From Actinomycetota bacterium (GTDB lineage: Bacteria; Actinomycetota; Acidimicrobiia; Spongiisociales; UBA4744): DNA of 64,000 nucleotides. Positions 40,147 to 49,128 of this stretch are shown one piece after another. A program made the position numbers and the translations under genes. The number at the start of each line of letters is the position of its first letter. Position 1 is the first letter of the stretch. The stretch spans positions 1 through 64,000 of the forward strand of contig JAADGS010000031.1 of assembly GCA_013152275.1 (NCBI GenBank), written 5' to 3'. A model generated the notes under the pieces. The model worked only from the letters and a program-made list of their open reading frames with translations. It searched no databases and was not told the DNA's origin.

Positions 40147-42157
40147 GAGTCGGCTCCTTGGGTTCTGCTCTTGCTGCTCGACCCCACCAGGTGTCGACAC
40201 CCCAGAGGGCGAGGCTCCGGCGCAACGCTCCGCGTACGCCGTCGACCATGGCGCGGGTCAGTTCTTCGGGTTGTTCCGCTATCTCGAAACGGCCGTAGGT
40301 GTCTTGCACCGTAGCGTCACCGATTCCGATGCCGAGAACGGTCGTGCCGGTCCGCTCGATGTCTCGAGCAGTCGCGGCGAGGGCGGAGGCGGAACCCCGT
40401 GTCAATCCATCGGACAGCACGACGAGCACTCGGACGTTGCTGCGCCGTCGAGCCATCCGCTCGGCGGCGTGCACGAGGTTGTATTCGTCGACGTTCGCCG
40501 CCTTGTCGAACAGGGAGACGGGCGGGGCCCCGGCCTCGTCGCGTCGGGCGGACGCCGCCGCCTTCGCCGGTTCCATGGCCGCCCAGAACAACCCTGCAAG
40601 AAGGTCCTCTGCGCCGCGCCATGAGTCGTCGAAGGTCTTGATCAGATAGTGGTTGATCGTGTTCGTGAGCCGCTGGGCGTCGGTGCCTCTGGACTGTCGC
40701 AGCCCTCCCATCGTTCGGCGGCGACGCTGTGTGAACGATCGCTCGGTATCGTCCGCCCTGGCCGCGAAGGAACGGTTGAAGAGAGCGACTTCGAACTCGA
40801 CCTGTAGCTCGTCTGCGAGGTGCGCGAGGGTCCACGCGCCGAGGGTGGCTGCGGCCATCGGCCAGTGTCCGGACCGCTGCAGCATCGATGCCGATCCGTC
40901 GATGAGCAGACTCACCGAATACGCCCTGCGGGTCGGCAGGTCCCGTCGCTCGTACATGCGCCGATACAAGCCGGCGCCGAGGAACAGAGCGGCATACGGT
41001 GAAAGGTCGCCGGCGTCGTACCCGGCTCTGAGGCCGCGCCGCTGATTGGCGACGAAGAGGGGGTGCAACTCTCCGGAAACGTGGTGTTGTGCCACCGACC
41101 AGCGGCGAGCGGCATCCGCCATGGCGGCACGCCCTTGCGTTGCGAACGAGCGAAAGCGGGCGGGGAATGAGGACACGACCAGCTTGCCCTTCTGGCCGGT
41201 GGGCAGATAGATCGTCGGGGCCTGGCTGACGCGCAACAACTGGTCGGTCGATGCCTCGCCGGCCAGCTGGGAGGGAGCCTTGCGGCCGGAGGCTCCCGAC
41301 CGTGCCTCGGCGGCGTCCCTTGTGCTTTGATAGCCGTCCGCGTCCTGGACGACGGGGGAGTGGAGCCGGACTTCGTCGACCCCTTCGCGGATGGTGTCCG
41401 CGTCCGACCTGGTGTGGTTTGCTCCCGCGGTCGACAGCAGCCGATGCCGCCGGGCGATCTCCACGAGTTTGGTGGTGAGATCGGCGACTTCCCAGGGGTC
41501 CCGAGCATCGCCGACCTCGTCGAGGAGATGTTCCGCCTCGGCGACGGCGGCGGTTGCGTTCGGATGCAGGCCGCGCGCGTTCACGACGTATCCGCCGGCT
41601 TTGAGAAAGCACAAGAGGGCGAACTGCGCGAGGGGCCCGGACGTTTCGAGCGCAGGTCGGTGTGCGGCGTGATACAGGTCCGCCAGCACCGACAGGGCAC
41701 CCGGATACCGGCCGAGGTTCGTCTTCTCCTGTCGGGCATCCTCGAGAACGAAGAACAGTGCCTCCGTCTCGGGACGCCCGGCGAGCACCGTGAGGAGGTC
41801 GACCGGCTCGTCTCCATAGTCGAGACCCCACGAGTCGGGGACTCGGCGTTGCTCGGTCAGGTCCGTTGCGATGAGGTGTACGACCTCGTGGAGCGCCGAG
41901 GCGAGCGCCACCTCCCGAGCGGTCACCGGAGCGTTGCGCGCGTACGCGGCCTGGAAGGTGGCCGGGTTGAGGACGATCTCGTCGGCGCTCGCGGATGGGT
42001 TAGGGCCGAGCAGTACATGCAACTCGTCGTTTCCGGTCAGCGATCGGGCGAGTCGAGTGACGGCGGGCGCGACCGACTGATAGCGTGCAACGACGGACTC
42101 GATGGCGTACTCGTCCGCCGGAAGGATGGTGTTGAGGGTGGTTCGGCGCTGTGCCAC
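40139..42157 (-). CDS. HExxH-vWA domain protein (CobT/NorD-like)
   Basis: The 672-aa product has an N-terminal zincin-like part: HEVVH at residues 90-94 and the conserved FVLEDARQE at 136-144. The middle is helical. A C-terminal von Willebrand A domain has the MIDAS motif DGSAS (Asp420, Ser422, Ser424) and LVVLSDG. This combination is seen in partners of MoxR/CobS-like ATPases (CbbO, NorD, CobT), which insert metals or remodel metalloenzymes. No chelatase, rubisco or NO-reductase gene is adjacent, so the client is unknown. ATG 42157. It is upstream of and coupled to the AAA+ gene. Confidence 0.82.
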   Translation of the reverse strand: MAQRRTTLNTILPADEYAIESVVARYQSVAPAVTRLARSLTGNDELHVLLGPNPSASADEIVLNPATFQAAYARNAPVTAREVALASALHEVVHLIATDLTEQRRVPDSWGLDYGDEPVDLLTVLAGRPETEALFFVLEDARQEKTNLGRYPGALSVLADLYHAAHRPALETSGPLAQFALLCFLKAGGYVVNARGLHPNATAAVAEAEHLLDEVGDARDPWEVADLTTKLVEIARRHRLLSTAGANHTRSDADTIREGVDEVRLHSPVVQDADGYQSTRDAAEARSGASGRKAPSQLAGEASTDQLLRVSQAPTIYLPTGQKGKLVVSSFPARFRSFATQGRAAMADAARRWSVAQHHVSGELHPLFVANQRRGLRAGYDAGDLSPYAALFLGAGLYRRMYERRDLPTRRAYSVSLLIDGSASMLQRSGHWPMAAATLGAWTLAHLADELQVEFEVALFNRSFAARADDTERSFTQRRRRTMGGLRQSRGTDAQRLTNTINHYLIKTFDDSWRGAEDLLAGLFWAAMEPAKAAASARRDEAGAPPVSLFDKAANVDEYNLVHAAERMARRRSNVRVLVVLSDGLTRGSASALAATARDIERTGTTVLGIGIGDATVQDTYGRFEIAEQPEELTRAMVDGVRGALRRSLALWGVDTWWGRAARAEPKEPTRG

Positions 42158-42174
42158 AGCCGATCATTGTCTCA

Positions 42175-42993
42175 TCAGCCGAGCAGAATCGCCACTACGG
42201 AGAGCAAGACGGCCACGGCTGCAGCCGCAATCGCCACCGCAGACCGTGTACTGGCCGTTTCACGTCGCATTCCAATCTTCTGCCAGCCCCACACGATGAC
42301 CAGACCGGCGATGAGCCCTCCCACGTGCGCCTGCCATGCCACACCGGGGAGGATGAATGGGAGGAGCATGTTGATGCCAAGCAGCACGATGAGCTGCCGG
42401 AAGAGTCGCTTGCCCGCGGGCGTGTGTCGCACACGGTATGAAGCGGCGATCCATGCACCGAACAGTCCGAAGATTGCGCCGGACGCACCGATCGCGACTC
42501 CTGCGGGGACCATGATCAGGAAGAACGCCGACCCCCAGAGCAGTGAGGCGCCGTAGAGGGCGGCGAACGAAACCGAACCGACCCGTCGCTCGATCTGCGG
42601 ACCGAAGAGCCAGAGTGCGTACATGTTGAAGAAGATGTGCATGATTCCACCGTGCAGGAACGCACCGGTGACGAGGCGCCACCATTCGCCGGCATGGATC
42701 AACCGGTTGCTCTGTTCGAGCAGGACGAACAGAGAGGGTATGAGGTAGTAGCTCAGGACGAACATGCCGATGTTGATCGCGAGGAGTGCTGCGGTGACCG
42801 GTGGCAGCGTCGTCACCGCGGCGCGCCCGTGGATCACTTTCGTGGTGGACCGTGCGCATTCGGGGCACTTTTGTCCTCCCGGGGTGTCCACGGAGCACTC
42901 GGGACAGATGGGTCTGCCGCAAGAGGCGCACCGAAGGCGTGTGCGTCGGTTCGGATGGCGATAGCAGACCGGGATCGTGGCTTCGTCTGTCAC
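42175..42993 (-). CDS. Rhomboid intramembrane serine protease with N-terminal zinc ribbon
   Basis: A 272-aa protein. Residues 10-46 have a B-box-like zinc-binding pattern (Cys10, Cys22, Cys25, Cys30, Cys33, Cys43, Cys46). Six to seven membrane helices follow, with the rhomboid catalytic residues: oxyanion Asn123 in HIFFNMYALW, nucleophile Ser171 in GASGAIFG and His223 in QAHVGG. The family cleaves transmembrane substrates within the membrane; the substrate is unknown. It lies 17 nt upstream of the vWA gene on the same strand, which may place it in the same unit. Confidence 0.9.
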   Translation of the reverse strand: MTDEATIPVCYRHPNRRTRLRCASCGRPICPECSVDTPGGQKCPECARSTTKVIHGRAAVTTLPPVTAALLAINIGMFVLSYYLIPSLFVLLEQSNRLIHAGEWWRLVTGAFLHGGIMHIFFNMYALWLFGPQIERRVGSVSFAALYGASLLWGSAFFLIMVPAGVAIGASGAIFGLFGAWIAASYRVRHTPAGKRLFRQLIVLLGINMLLPFILPGVAWQAHVGGLIAGLVIVWGWQKIGMRRETASTRSAVAIAAAAVAVLLSVVAILLG

Positions 42994-43070
42994 AAGGGGT
43001 CACTGTAGAGGCTTTCAAGGTCTTCTCCACCCAAGGTCCGGGTGATCTGCGAGTCTCCTATCATCGCGCC

Positions 43071-44318
43071 ATGTCTTTCGATCGCACGGTGCTGCCCAAC
43101 GGGCTGACGGTCATCACGGAGGCGATGACGGAGATTCGGTCTGTCGCAGTGGGAATCTGGGTCGATACGGGGGCCAGGGACGAGCTTGCGGGAGAGCGGG
43201 GAGCTTCGCATTTCCTCGAACACCTGCTCTTCAAAGGAACCGATGAACTCGGCTCGCTGGAGATCTCGCGACGGTTCGACGCGATAGGAGCCGAAGCGAA
43301 CGCGTTCACCTCCAAAGACTCGACCTGTTTCTGGGTCCGACTCCTCGACGAGGACCTCGCCGAGGGCCTCGGGCTCTTGGCACAGATGTTGCAGCGGCCC
43401 GCGTTCCGTCCCGGCGACGTGGATTCGGAGCGGGACGTCGTGATCGAGGAGATCAGCATGAGCGACGACGATCCGGGAGACCTCGTCCACGAGCAGTTCT
43501 TCCGCGCCGTGTTCTCCGGGCATCCCCTGGAACACCCTGTGCTGGGGTCGAAAGACTCTGTCAGGGCGCTCACCCCCGAGCTGCTCGAACGATACTGGCG
43601 CCGTCGATACCGGGCGGGATCCACCGTGCTGGCGGTCGCCGGAAACGTCGATCACCGGCATGTCGTCGATCTCGCAGGGAGGTTCTTCGGAACGTGGGAC
43701 GGCGGTTCCGTCGCGCATTCGTTGGAAGAAGCGCCTACCGACCCGGGGGTTCGGGTGGTCCGACGCGAGACGGAACAGGTACACGTCGTGCTGGGAGGCC
43801 GGGGGCTCGTCAGAGGTGACGAGCGCAGGTACGCGTTCGGGGTGTTGGACTCGGTGCTGGGTGGCACGGCATCGTCGCGGCTCTTCCACACGATTCGTGA
43901 GGACCGTGGACTGGCCTACTCGGTGTACAGCTTCCGCGCGGCGTACGCAGATGCCGGGGCCTACGGCGTGTACGCGGGAACCACGCCGCGCAATGTCGGC
44001 ACGGTGCTCGACCTGCTCAACAGGGAACTCGCGAGCGTCGCACGCGACGGTGTCACCGACGAGGAGCTGGCGCGAGCGAAGGGCGGGATGCGCGGCTCCA
44101 TGGCGCTCGCCCTCGAAGACCCGAACAGCCGTATGGTACGTCTCGGTCAGGAGGAGATCGGCGGGATGGAGCATCTCTCGGTGGATCAGCGGATTGGCCG
44201 GCTGAACGCGATCACGGCCGATGATGTGCACGAGGTGGCCGAAACGGTGTTGACGGGGCCGCGGGCCCTGGGAGTCGTCGGACCGTTGGATGCGGCAGAT
44301 GTGGAGAGGTTTCTGTGA
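43071..44318 (+). CDS. M16 family zinc peptidase (PepR-like)
   Basis: The 415-aa product has the inverted zinc motif HFLEH (His47, Glu50, His51), with the third-ligand Glu near residue 127 (VVIEEISM), and a two-domain processing-peptidase layout with RRSxxxY-like RGLAYSVYSF. It probably degrades or processes short peptides in the cytosol. The ATG at 43071 (MSFDRTVLPNGL) fits homologues. It overlaps dapB by one base (TGATG). The order M16-dapB is widely conserved in actinobacteria. Confidence 0.92.
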   Translation: MSFDRTVLPNGLTVITEAMTEIRSVAVGIWVDTGARDELAGERGASHFLEHLLFKGTDELGSLEISRRFDAIGAEANAFTSKDSTCFWVRLLDEDLAEGLGLLAQMLQRPAFRPGDVDSERDVVIEEISMSDDDPGDLVHEQFFRAVFSGHPLEHPVLGSKDSVRALTPELLERYWRRRYRAGSTVLAVAGNVDHRHVVDLAGRFFGTWDGGSVAHSLEEAPTDPGVRVVRRETEQVHVVLGGRGLVRGDERRYAFGVLDSVLGGTASSRLFHTIREDRGLAYSVYSFRAAYADAGAYGVYAGTTPRNVGTVLDLLNRELASVARDGVTDEELARAKGGMRGSMALALEDPNSRMVRLGQEEIGGMEHLSVDQRIGRLNAITADDVHEVAETVLTGPRALGVVGPLDAADVERFL

Positions 44319-45067
44319 TGCTGAAGGTTGGTGTTTCTGGTGCGGCAGGTCGGATGGGTCGCGCGGTCGCCGCTGCGATCGATGCGGATCCGGAATTGGT
44401 CGTTGGTGGCCTGTTCGATCCGGCGGGCGGGGAGGTCGGGGGGATGGCGATCTCGACCGATTCGGACGCGATCGACGGGTGCGACGTCGTCGTCGAGTTC
44501 ACGAATCCTGCCGTGGTGATGGACAATCTGGCAACCTGGCGGCGGATGGGTGTCCACGCGGTCGTCGGTACGTCAGGCTTGACCGAGGATCGGATCGAAG
44601 TGGTGAGAACGTCCTGGGGCGGCGGTCCTCCCAACTGTCTGATCGTGCCCAACTTCTCGATCGGGGCCGTGCTGATGATGCGATTCGCGGAGATGGCTGC
44701 GCCGCACTTCGACGCGGCCGAGATCGTCGAGCTGCACCATGATCACAAGGCAGATGCCCCATCGGGGACTGCTGTCGCCACGGCGTCACGAATTGCCGGA
44801 GCGAACCCCGAGCAGCGACGCGCCGTAGAGTCGAGTGAACTCGTACCCGGTGCCAGAGGCGCCTCGATCGCGGGTGTCCGCGTGCATGCGGTTCGGCTCC
44901 CTGGGCTGCTCGCCCACCAAGAGGTGCTGTTCGGCACCGCGGGCGAGGTGTTGCGAATCCGTCACGACACGACCGACAGGTCTTCGTTCCTGCCGGGCGT
45001 GCTGCTCGCGATCCGCAGGATCGGTGAGTTGCCAGGGGTCACGGTTGGCCTCGACGCACTCCTCTGA
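44318..45067 (+). CDS. dapB: 4-hydroxy-tetrahydrodipicolinate reductase
   Basis: A 249-aa DapB with the NAD(P)-binding motif VGVSGAAGRMGRAV, the conserved IVPNFSIGAVLM and the active-site signature ELHHDHKADAPSGTA. It reduces 4-hydroxy-tetrahydrodipicolinate in the diaminopimelate/lysine pathway, next step after DapA, whose gene is 3.2 kb downstream. The ATG at 44318 overlaps the M16 stop; GGAGAGG lies upstream. Length and motifs are standard. Confidence 0.95.
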   Translation: MLKVGVSGAAGRMGRAVAAAIDADPELVVGGLFDPAGGEVGGMAISTDSDAIDGCDVVVEFTNPAVVMDNLATWRRMGVHAVVGTSGLTEDRIEVVRTSWGGGPPNCLIVPNFSIGAVLMMRFAEMAAPHFDAAEIVELHHDHKADAPSGTAVATASRIAGANPEQRRAVESSELVPGARGASIAGVRVHAVRLPGLLAHQEVLFGTAGEVLRIRHDTTDRSSFLPGVLLAIRRIGELPGVTVGLDALL

Positions 45068-45103
45068 ACCATCCTGAACCGTTCTCGTGACGTTTGACGG
45101 CAA

Positions 45104-45610
45104 TTAACCGGACGAGACGTCACAAGAATGGATGATGGCGTCCTCGAGGGGTCGTTCGCCGCGCAGCGGTGTGGCCGCGATGGCGTCGACGACGTCCATG
45201 CCTCCGGTCACCTTGCCAAAGATCGTGTAGGCGTGGGGGAGCCCCACGTCTTTGAGGCAGACGAAGAACTGGGATCCGTTCGTGTTGGGGCCGGAGTTTG
45301 CCATCGCCACGGTGCCCCGTGTGTAGCTTCTCGGGTGATCGAGTTCGTCCCGGAAGCGATAGCCGGGACCTCCGCGGCCGGTGCCGGTCGGGTCGCCTCC
45401 CTGGATGACGAAGCCGGGCACGACACGGTGGAAGATCGTGCTGTCGAAGAAGCATTCCTCTGCGAGGAACATGAAGTTGTTGACGGCTTGTGGGGCTTCC
45501 TCGGCGAAGAGCTCGATCTCGATATCGCCATGGTTCGTGTGCACCGTCGCCGTGTGCGTCTTCGACAGGTCGATCGTGATCTCCGGCGGGCTGGAGTATT
45601 GCTTGGACAT
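45104..45610 (-). CDS. Cyclophilin-type peptidyl-prolyl cis-trans isomerase
   Basis: The 168-aa product is a single cyclophilin domain with FHRVVPGFVIQGGDPTGTGRGG, MANSGPNTNGSQFF and FGKVTGGMDVVDAI. Residues for catalysis (Arg, Phe, Gln) are visible in the first motif. No signal peptide is seen, so it acts in the cytoplasm, assisting protein folding. The ATG at 45610 (MSKQYSSPP) is preferred over the open upstream frame, which is Val/Thr-rich and antisense to the lipoprotein's repeat region. It converges on dapB with a 36-nt gap. Confidence 0.92.
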   Translation of the reverse strand: MSKQYSSPPEITIDLSKTHTATVHTNHGDIEIELFAEEAPQAVNNFMFLAEECFFDSTIFHRVVPGFVIQGGDPTGTGRGGPGYRFRDELDHPRSYTRGTVAMANSGPNTNGSQFFVCLKDVGLPHAYTIFGKVTGGMDVVDAIAATPLRGERPLEDAIIHSCDVSSG

Positions 45611-45698
45611 AGGCACCTCGTTGGGAAGGCGCCAGGGTACCGTGCGGACGGCACAATCGGCGTTCCCGGGAGTAACCTCAGATCGACTGGAGGTGGTG

Positions 45699-47072
45699 GT
45701 GTTACGAAGGCCGTTGATAGCCCTCTTGTTCCTTTCGGCCGCCTGCGCCGGGATGCCGGGGGCATCCACGACCTCATCGACCCCGGTCGCGTCGACGGCC
45801 GTTGCGGCGCCGATGAGCAGCACGACGAACGCGACCGTCACGACTTCGACGGAGGCTCCGACTACCGCTGCGACCACTTCGACCGTCGTCACGACCACTT
45901 CGACCGTTGTCACGACCACTTCGACCGTCGTCACGACCACTTCGACCGTCCCGACGATGCCCCTCGTGACCGGCCCGAACGTTCCTCAGGCCCGTGCCGG
46001 CACCGAGATCCCTTGGGACGAGGTCGGAGACGGCTGGCACGTCGTTCTCTACAACGCATCGCGGGCAAACCCGATCGGCCCCGAGGATGTCGAGGAACGC
46101 TCTGTCCTTGCCTACATGGTGTCCCCCGACGCGACGCTGTACCAGGCTGTCGTGTGGGCGCCGGGCACAGGTCCCGATACGATCGCGGACCTGGCGGGAA
46201 CGCATCTGCTGGTGATCGGAAGCACGGGTGACGGTCCGCTCTACCAGGTCGCCGACCTTCGTGACGGGTCAAAGACGACGATCCGTGTTCCGGGGACCGG
46301 ACTTCTGGACGGGCCGTGGCCGCCGGTCGGGCTCACGAGGCCCACCGGCAAGAACATGATCGTGTGGGGGAGTGACGGAACGACCGAGTGGCTTGAACGT
46401 CGAGCTCTCGACGGCACCGTGCTCGCCCGTGTCTCCGAACGTCCGTACACGGGATGGGCCGGCACGTTCAGTTGGCTGTATGGATACGCCGGTCTGAAGG
46501 TTGTCATCGGCCACGGGGGCGAGCTCGCCTCTGTGAGAACGAACGGGGAGCCGCTCCGCACACTGATGGTGCCGGACGACCGGATATGTGAGCCGGTACG
46601 GTGGTGGGACGCCGACACGGTGCTCGCGCGGTGTAGCAGCGCCGAGGGTACCTACGGGTATTACTTTCAGCTTTGGCTGATTCCGAGCGACGGCACTCCC
46701 GGGGTGGCGCTGACGTCACTGCCACCGAGCCCCGAGGTCGTGGACTTCGGCTATGTGGATGCGTGGCCCGCCGGCGGGCAGACCCTGCTCCAATGGACTG
46801 GCGACTGCGGAGCCTCCAACGTCCAGATCCTGCAGCCGGACGGGACGGGAATCGGACTGGAAACACCCTGGATGGAAGGTATCGACGGGTATCGATTGGT
46901 GGACGTCGTCGGCGGCATCGCGACCATCCAGACGTGGCGCGGATGTGACGCGTGGGAGGGGTCGCTCGACGCGATCGGACTCGACGGTGCGCTCATACGT
47001 CACCTCGTACCCATCGTCGGTGACGCTCGCGGCGTCATCGATTCCGCAGGGCCGGCGACCGTGTACCCCTGA
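45699..47072 (+). CDS. Putative lipoprotein with Ser/Thr-rich repeat linker
   Basis: The 457-aa product starts at GTG 45699, five bases after GGAGG. A signal ends in LSAAC (Cys at about residue 15). A Thr/Ser/Val linker follows, encoded in part by three to four copies of a 21-bp repeat (STVVTTT). From about residue 88 a beta-rich domain follows with WD-like or propeller-like strands (WHVVLYNAS, LLVIGSTGDGPLYQV, MIVWGSDGTTEWL), with no recognised family. An extracellular, surface-anchored role is inferred. It converges on the CnoX gene with 12 nt between stops. Confidence 0.75.
   Translation: MLRRPLIALLFLSAACAGMPGASTTSSTPVASTAVAAPMSSTTNATVTTSTEAPTTAATTSTVVTTTSTVVTTTSTVVTTTSTVPTMPLVTGPNVPQARAGTEIPWDEVGDGWHVVLYNASRANPIGPEDVEERSVLAYMVSPDATLYQAVVWAPGTGPDTIADLAGTHLLVIGSTGDGPLYQVADLRDGSKTTIRVPGTGLLDGPWPPVGLTRPTGKNMIVWGSDGTTEWLERRALDGTVLARVSERPYTGWAGTFSWLYGYAGLKVVIGHGGELASVRTNGEPLRTLMVPDDRICEPVRWWDADTVLARCSSAEGTYGYYFQLWLIPSDGTPGVALTSLPPSPEVVDFGYVDAWPAGGQTLLQWTGDCGASNVQILQPDGTGIGLETPWMEGIDGYRLVDVVGGIATIQTWRGCDAWEGSLDAIGLDGALIRHLVPIVGDARGVIDSAGPATVYP
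45873..45951 (+). repeat. Tandem 21-bp repeat in lipoprotein linker
   Basis: Units of 21 bp start at 45873, 45894 and 45915 with a partial fourth at 45936; units differ by one base (GTCGTC or GTTGTC). They encode a Thr/Ser/Val linker in frame, so copy-number changes would alter length without breaking the gene. Confidence 0.85.
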
Positions 47073-47084
47073 GCCGGTGCAGCC

Positions 47085-47924
47085 TCAGAACAGCGCGCTG
47101 GCCAACTTCCGGCGGTACTCGCCTGTCAGCGGATCATCCGGTCCGAGGACCTCGAAGATATCCAGCATGGCCCTGCGCCCATCCTCGCGAGGTTCCCCTC
47201 CGAGGACGACGGCGCGCAGGAGAGCATCCAGCGCCTCTTGCGTGCGTCCTGCTGCGCTCAGCGCGCGGCCAAGGTGCACGAGGAGGACGCCGTTGTCCGG
47301 GTCGTCGGCGAGTTTCGCCTCGAGATCGTCGATCGAGGACGTATCCACGCTTTCGATCCGAGCCATGGCTTGCAGACGCTGGACCTTCGATGTCGGAGGC
47401 AGGGGGTCCAGGAGCGCGAGTGCTTCTTGTGCGTGGCCCTGGGTCACCAGCAGATCGGCCAGTCCGACCGCCGCCTCCTCATGTGTCGGTTCGACGGCCA
47501 GGACTTGACGAAAGAGACGTTCGGCGGTGGCGATGTCGCCGGACGAGGCGGCCGACAGAGCGGTGGCACATGTCTTGTCGGTCTCGGAAGGAATGATGTT
47601 GCGAAGCCACGCGCGAATCTGTGACTCGGGGAGCGCGCCTGTGAAACGGTCGACCGCCTCGCCATCCCGGAAGGCGATGACGGTCGGGATCCCCTGCACC
47701 TGAAACCGGCCGGCCAGGCTCTGGTTGGTGTCCACGTCCAGTTTCGCCAGCTCGAACCCGCCCTGGTATTCGTCGGCGAGGCGCTCGAGCGTGGGTCCGA
47801 GTACGCGGCATGGGCCACACCATGGAGCCCAAAAATCCACGACCACGGGGACCTCTCGGCTTCGCTCGAGGACTTCGCTCGAAAAGTCTGCAGTATCGAC
47901 GTTCTTGACAAATGCTGTTTCCAT
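47085..47924 (-). CDS. cnoX: Thioredoxin-TPR protein (CnoX/YbbN-like)
   Basis: A 279-aa cytosolic protein with an N-terminal thioredoxin domain (DFWAPWCGPCRVLGP, with an intact CGPC pair) and a C-terminal TPR-like helical region (DIATAERLFRQVLAVEPTHEEAAVGLADLL). E. coli CnoX is a holdase with a degenerate active site; mycobacterial and other relatives retain CxxC, as here, and may act as both reductase and chaperone. ATG 47924. No GroEL gene lies nearby in the window. Confidence 0.9.
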   Translation of the reverse strand: METAFVKNVDTADFSSEVLERSREVPVVVDFWAPWCGPCRVLGPTLERLADEYQGGFELAKLDVDTNQSLAGRFQVQGIPTVIAFRDGEAVDRFTGALPESQIRAWLRNIIPSETDKTCATALSAASSGDIATAERLFRQVLAVEPTHEEAAVGLADLLVTQGHAQEALALLDPLPPTSKVQRLQAMARIESVDTSSIDDLEAKLADDPDNGVLLVHLGRALSAAGRTQEALDALLRAVVLGGEPREDGRRAMLDIFEVLGPDDPLTGEYRRKLASALF

Positions 47925-48050
47925 GACCCGAGAAGCGTAGTGGCGTGTCGTACGAACGATCTCGATGCCGGACCGTTCGATCGTGCAAGGTTCAGGTGGC
48001 GGCCGCTTCCGACCTGGTGCCTCGACGCCAGAGCGACGCCGGCCAAGGCA

Positions 48051-48070
48051 CTAGTGCCTCGACCGGCAAC
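48051..48070 (-). repeat. Dispersed repeat, copy 1 (inverted)
   Basis: CTAGTGCCTCGACCGGCAAC, whose complement matches copy 2 (48196-48215) with two mismatches; similarity extends outward for about 31 nt with 26 matches. It forms the left arm of a 165-nt inverted pair upstream of dapA. Confidence 0.55.
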
Positions 48071-48190
48071 CTTTGCGGTGTTCTGCCGGCCAGGAACGCC
48101 GCTCGCTGCGTTCTCCGCCTCGACGCACCTGCCGGTGCGCCTTCGTTGTGCGGCCTTGCGGGCGACGCCCCTGCCTCGGCATCGACACCC

Positions 48191-48215
48191 CGAACGTTAC
48201 CGGCCGAGGCACTAG
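48191..48215 (+). repeat. Dispersed repeat, copy 2
   Basis: CGAACGTTACCGGCCGAGG followed by CACTAG. It is the right arm of the inverted pair upstream of dapA, and it resembles a third copy before recA at 59371. Confidence 0.55.
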
Positions 48216-48243
48216 TCTGCAGACAGTGACCGGAGGAGGCACA

Positions 48244-49128
48244 TTGACAGCGCCATTCGGTGAGGTACTCACCGCCATGATCACTCCATTCGACGCCGAC
48301 GGAAATGTGGATTATCAGCAGGCGTGGAACCTGGCGACACACCTGGTCGAGAACGGCTCGGACGGGCTCGTCGTCACGGGAACGACCGGCGAATCACCGA
48401 CCTTGACGACGGACGAGAAGGTTGCCTTGTACCGTACGGTGGTCGATGCCGTCGGCGGCAAGGCCGTCGTCGTGGCGGGAGCCGGCACGAACAACACCGC
48501 TGCGTCCGTGGATCTCACGATGCGCGCCGCCGATGTCGGCTGTGACGGCGTGATGGCGGTGACACCGTATTACTCGAAACCTTCCCAGGCGGGGCTCGTC
48601 TCGCACTTCACGGCGATCGCCGACGCATCGCAACTACCCGTATTGCTGTACAACGTTCCGTCGAGGACAGGTCGGCTGATCGAAGTCCCGACCCTGGTGG
48701 AGGCAGCGGCGCACCCTCGGATCGTCGCGGTGAAGGACGCCGTCATGGACATCGACCATACGGCGCAGGCCAGGGCCGCCCTACCCAAGGACTTCTCCAT
48801 CTACTCCGGCCAGGACAGCTACACGCTGGCCATGATGACGGTCGGGGCGATCGGAGTGGTCTCCGTCGCTTCGCATCTCGCCGGCAAGCAGATCCGGCGG
48901 ATGGTGTCGGCATTCACGAGTGGCGATATCGACGAGGCGATGCGGCTGAACTACGGAATGCTTCCGCTGTTCTATGCGTGCTTCCTCGAACCGAACCCTG
49001 CTCCGGTGAAGACGGCGATGGACAAACTGTGGGGAACGGTGGGAGCACCGAGACTGCCACTCCACGCGGCCTCCGCCGAGACGGTCGCCGCCATCGAAGG
49101 AGCGCTCGGGGTGGTGCAGCAGTTGTGA
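48244..49128 (+). CDS. dapA: 4-hydroxy-tetrahydrodipicolinate synthase
   Basis: A 294-aa DapA with the pyruvate-binding GTTGES, YNVPSRTGRLIE with the active-site Tyr, and AVKDAVMDID with the Schiff-base Lys. It condenses pyruvate with aspartate semialdehyde, the first committed step to diaminopimelate and lysine. A TTG at 48244 with GGAGGAGG ending four bases upstream is the likely start; no ATG or GTG fits as well. The rnj GTG overlaps its stop by 4 bp. The order dapA-rnj-ftsK is conserved in actinobacteria. Confidence 0.95.
   Translation: MTAPFGEVLTAMITPFDADGNVDYQQAWNLATHLVENGSDGLVVTGTTGESPTLTTDEKVALYRTVVDAVGGKAVVVAGAGTNNTAASVDLTMRAADVGCDGVMAVTPYYSKPSQAGLVSHFTAIADASQLPVLLYNVPSRTGRLIEVPTLVEAAAHPRIVAVKDAVMDIDHTAQARAALPKDFSIYSGQDSYTLAMMTVGAIGVVSVASHLAGKQIRRMVSAFTSGDIDEAMRLNYGMLPLFYACFLEPNPAPVKTAMDKLWGTVGAPRLPLHAASAETVAAIEGALGVVQQL

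Noticed and set aside
45611-45940. N-terminal extension of the cyclophilin with Val/Thr repeats
   Set aside because: It is the antisense of the lipoprotein repeat linker, and the cyclophilin domain starts after ATG 45610.
45873-45951. Tandem repeat considered as a CRISPR array
   Set aside because: Units are contiguous without spacers and encode a Thr/Ser linker in frame; no cas gene is near.
48191-48200. CGAACGTTAC resembling an SOS half-site
   Set aside because: No four-base spacer and no second half; it is better explained as part of a repeat also found before recA.
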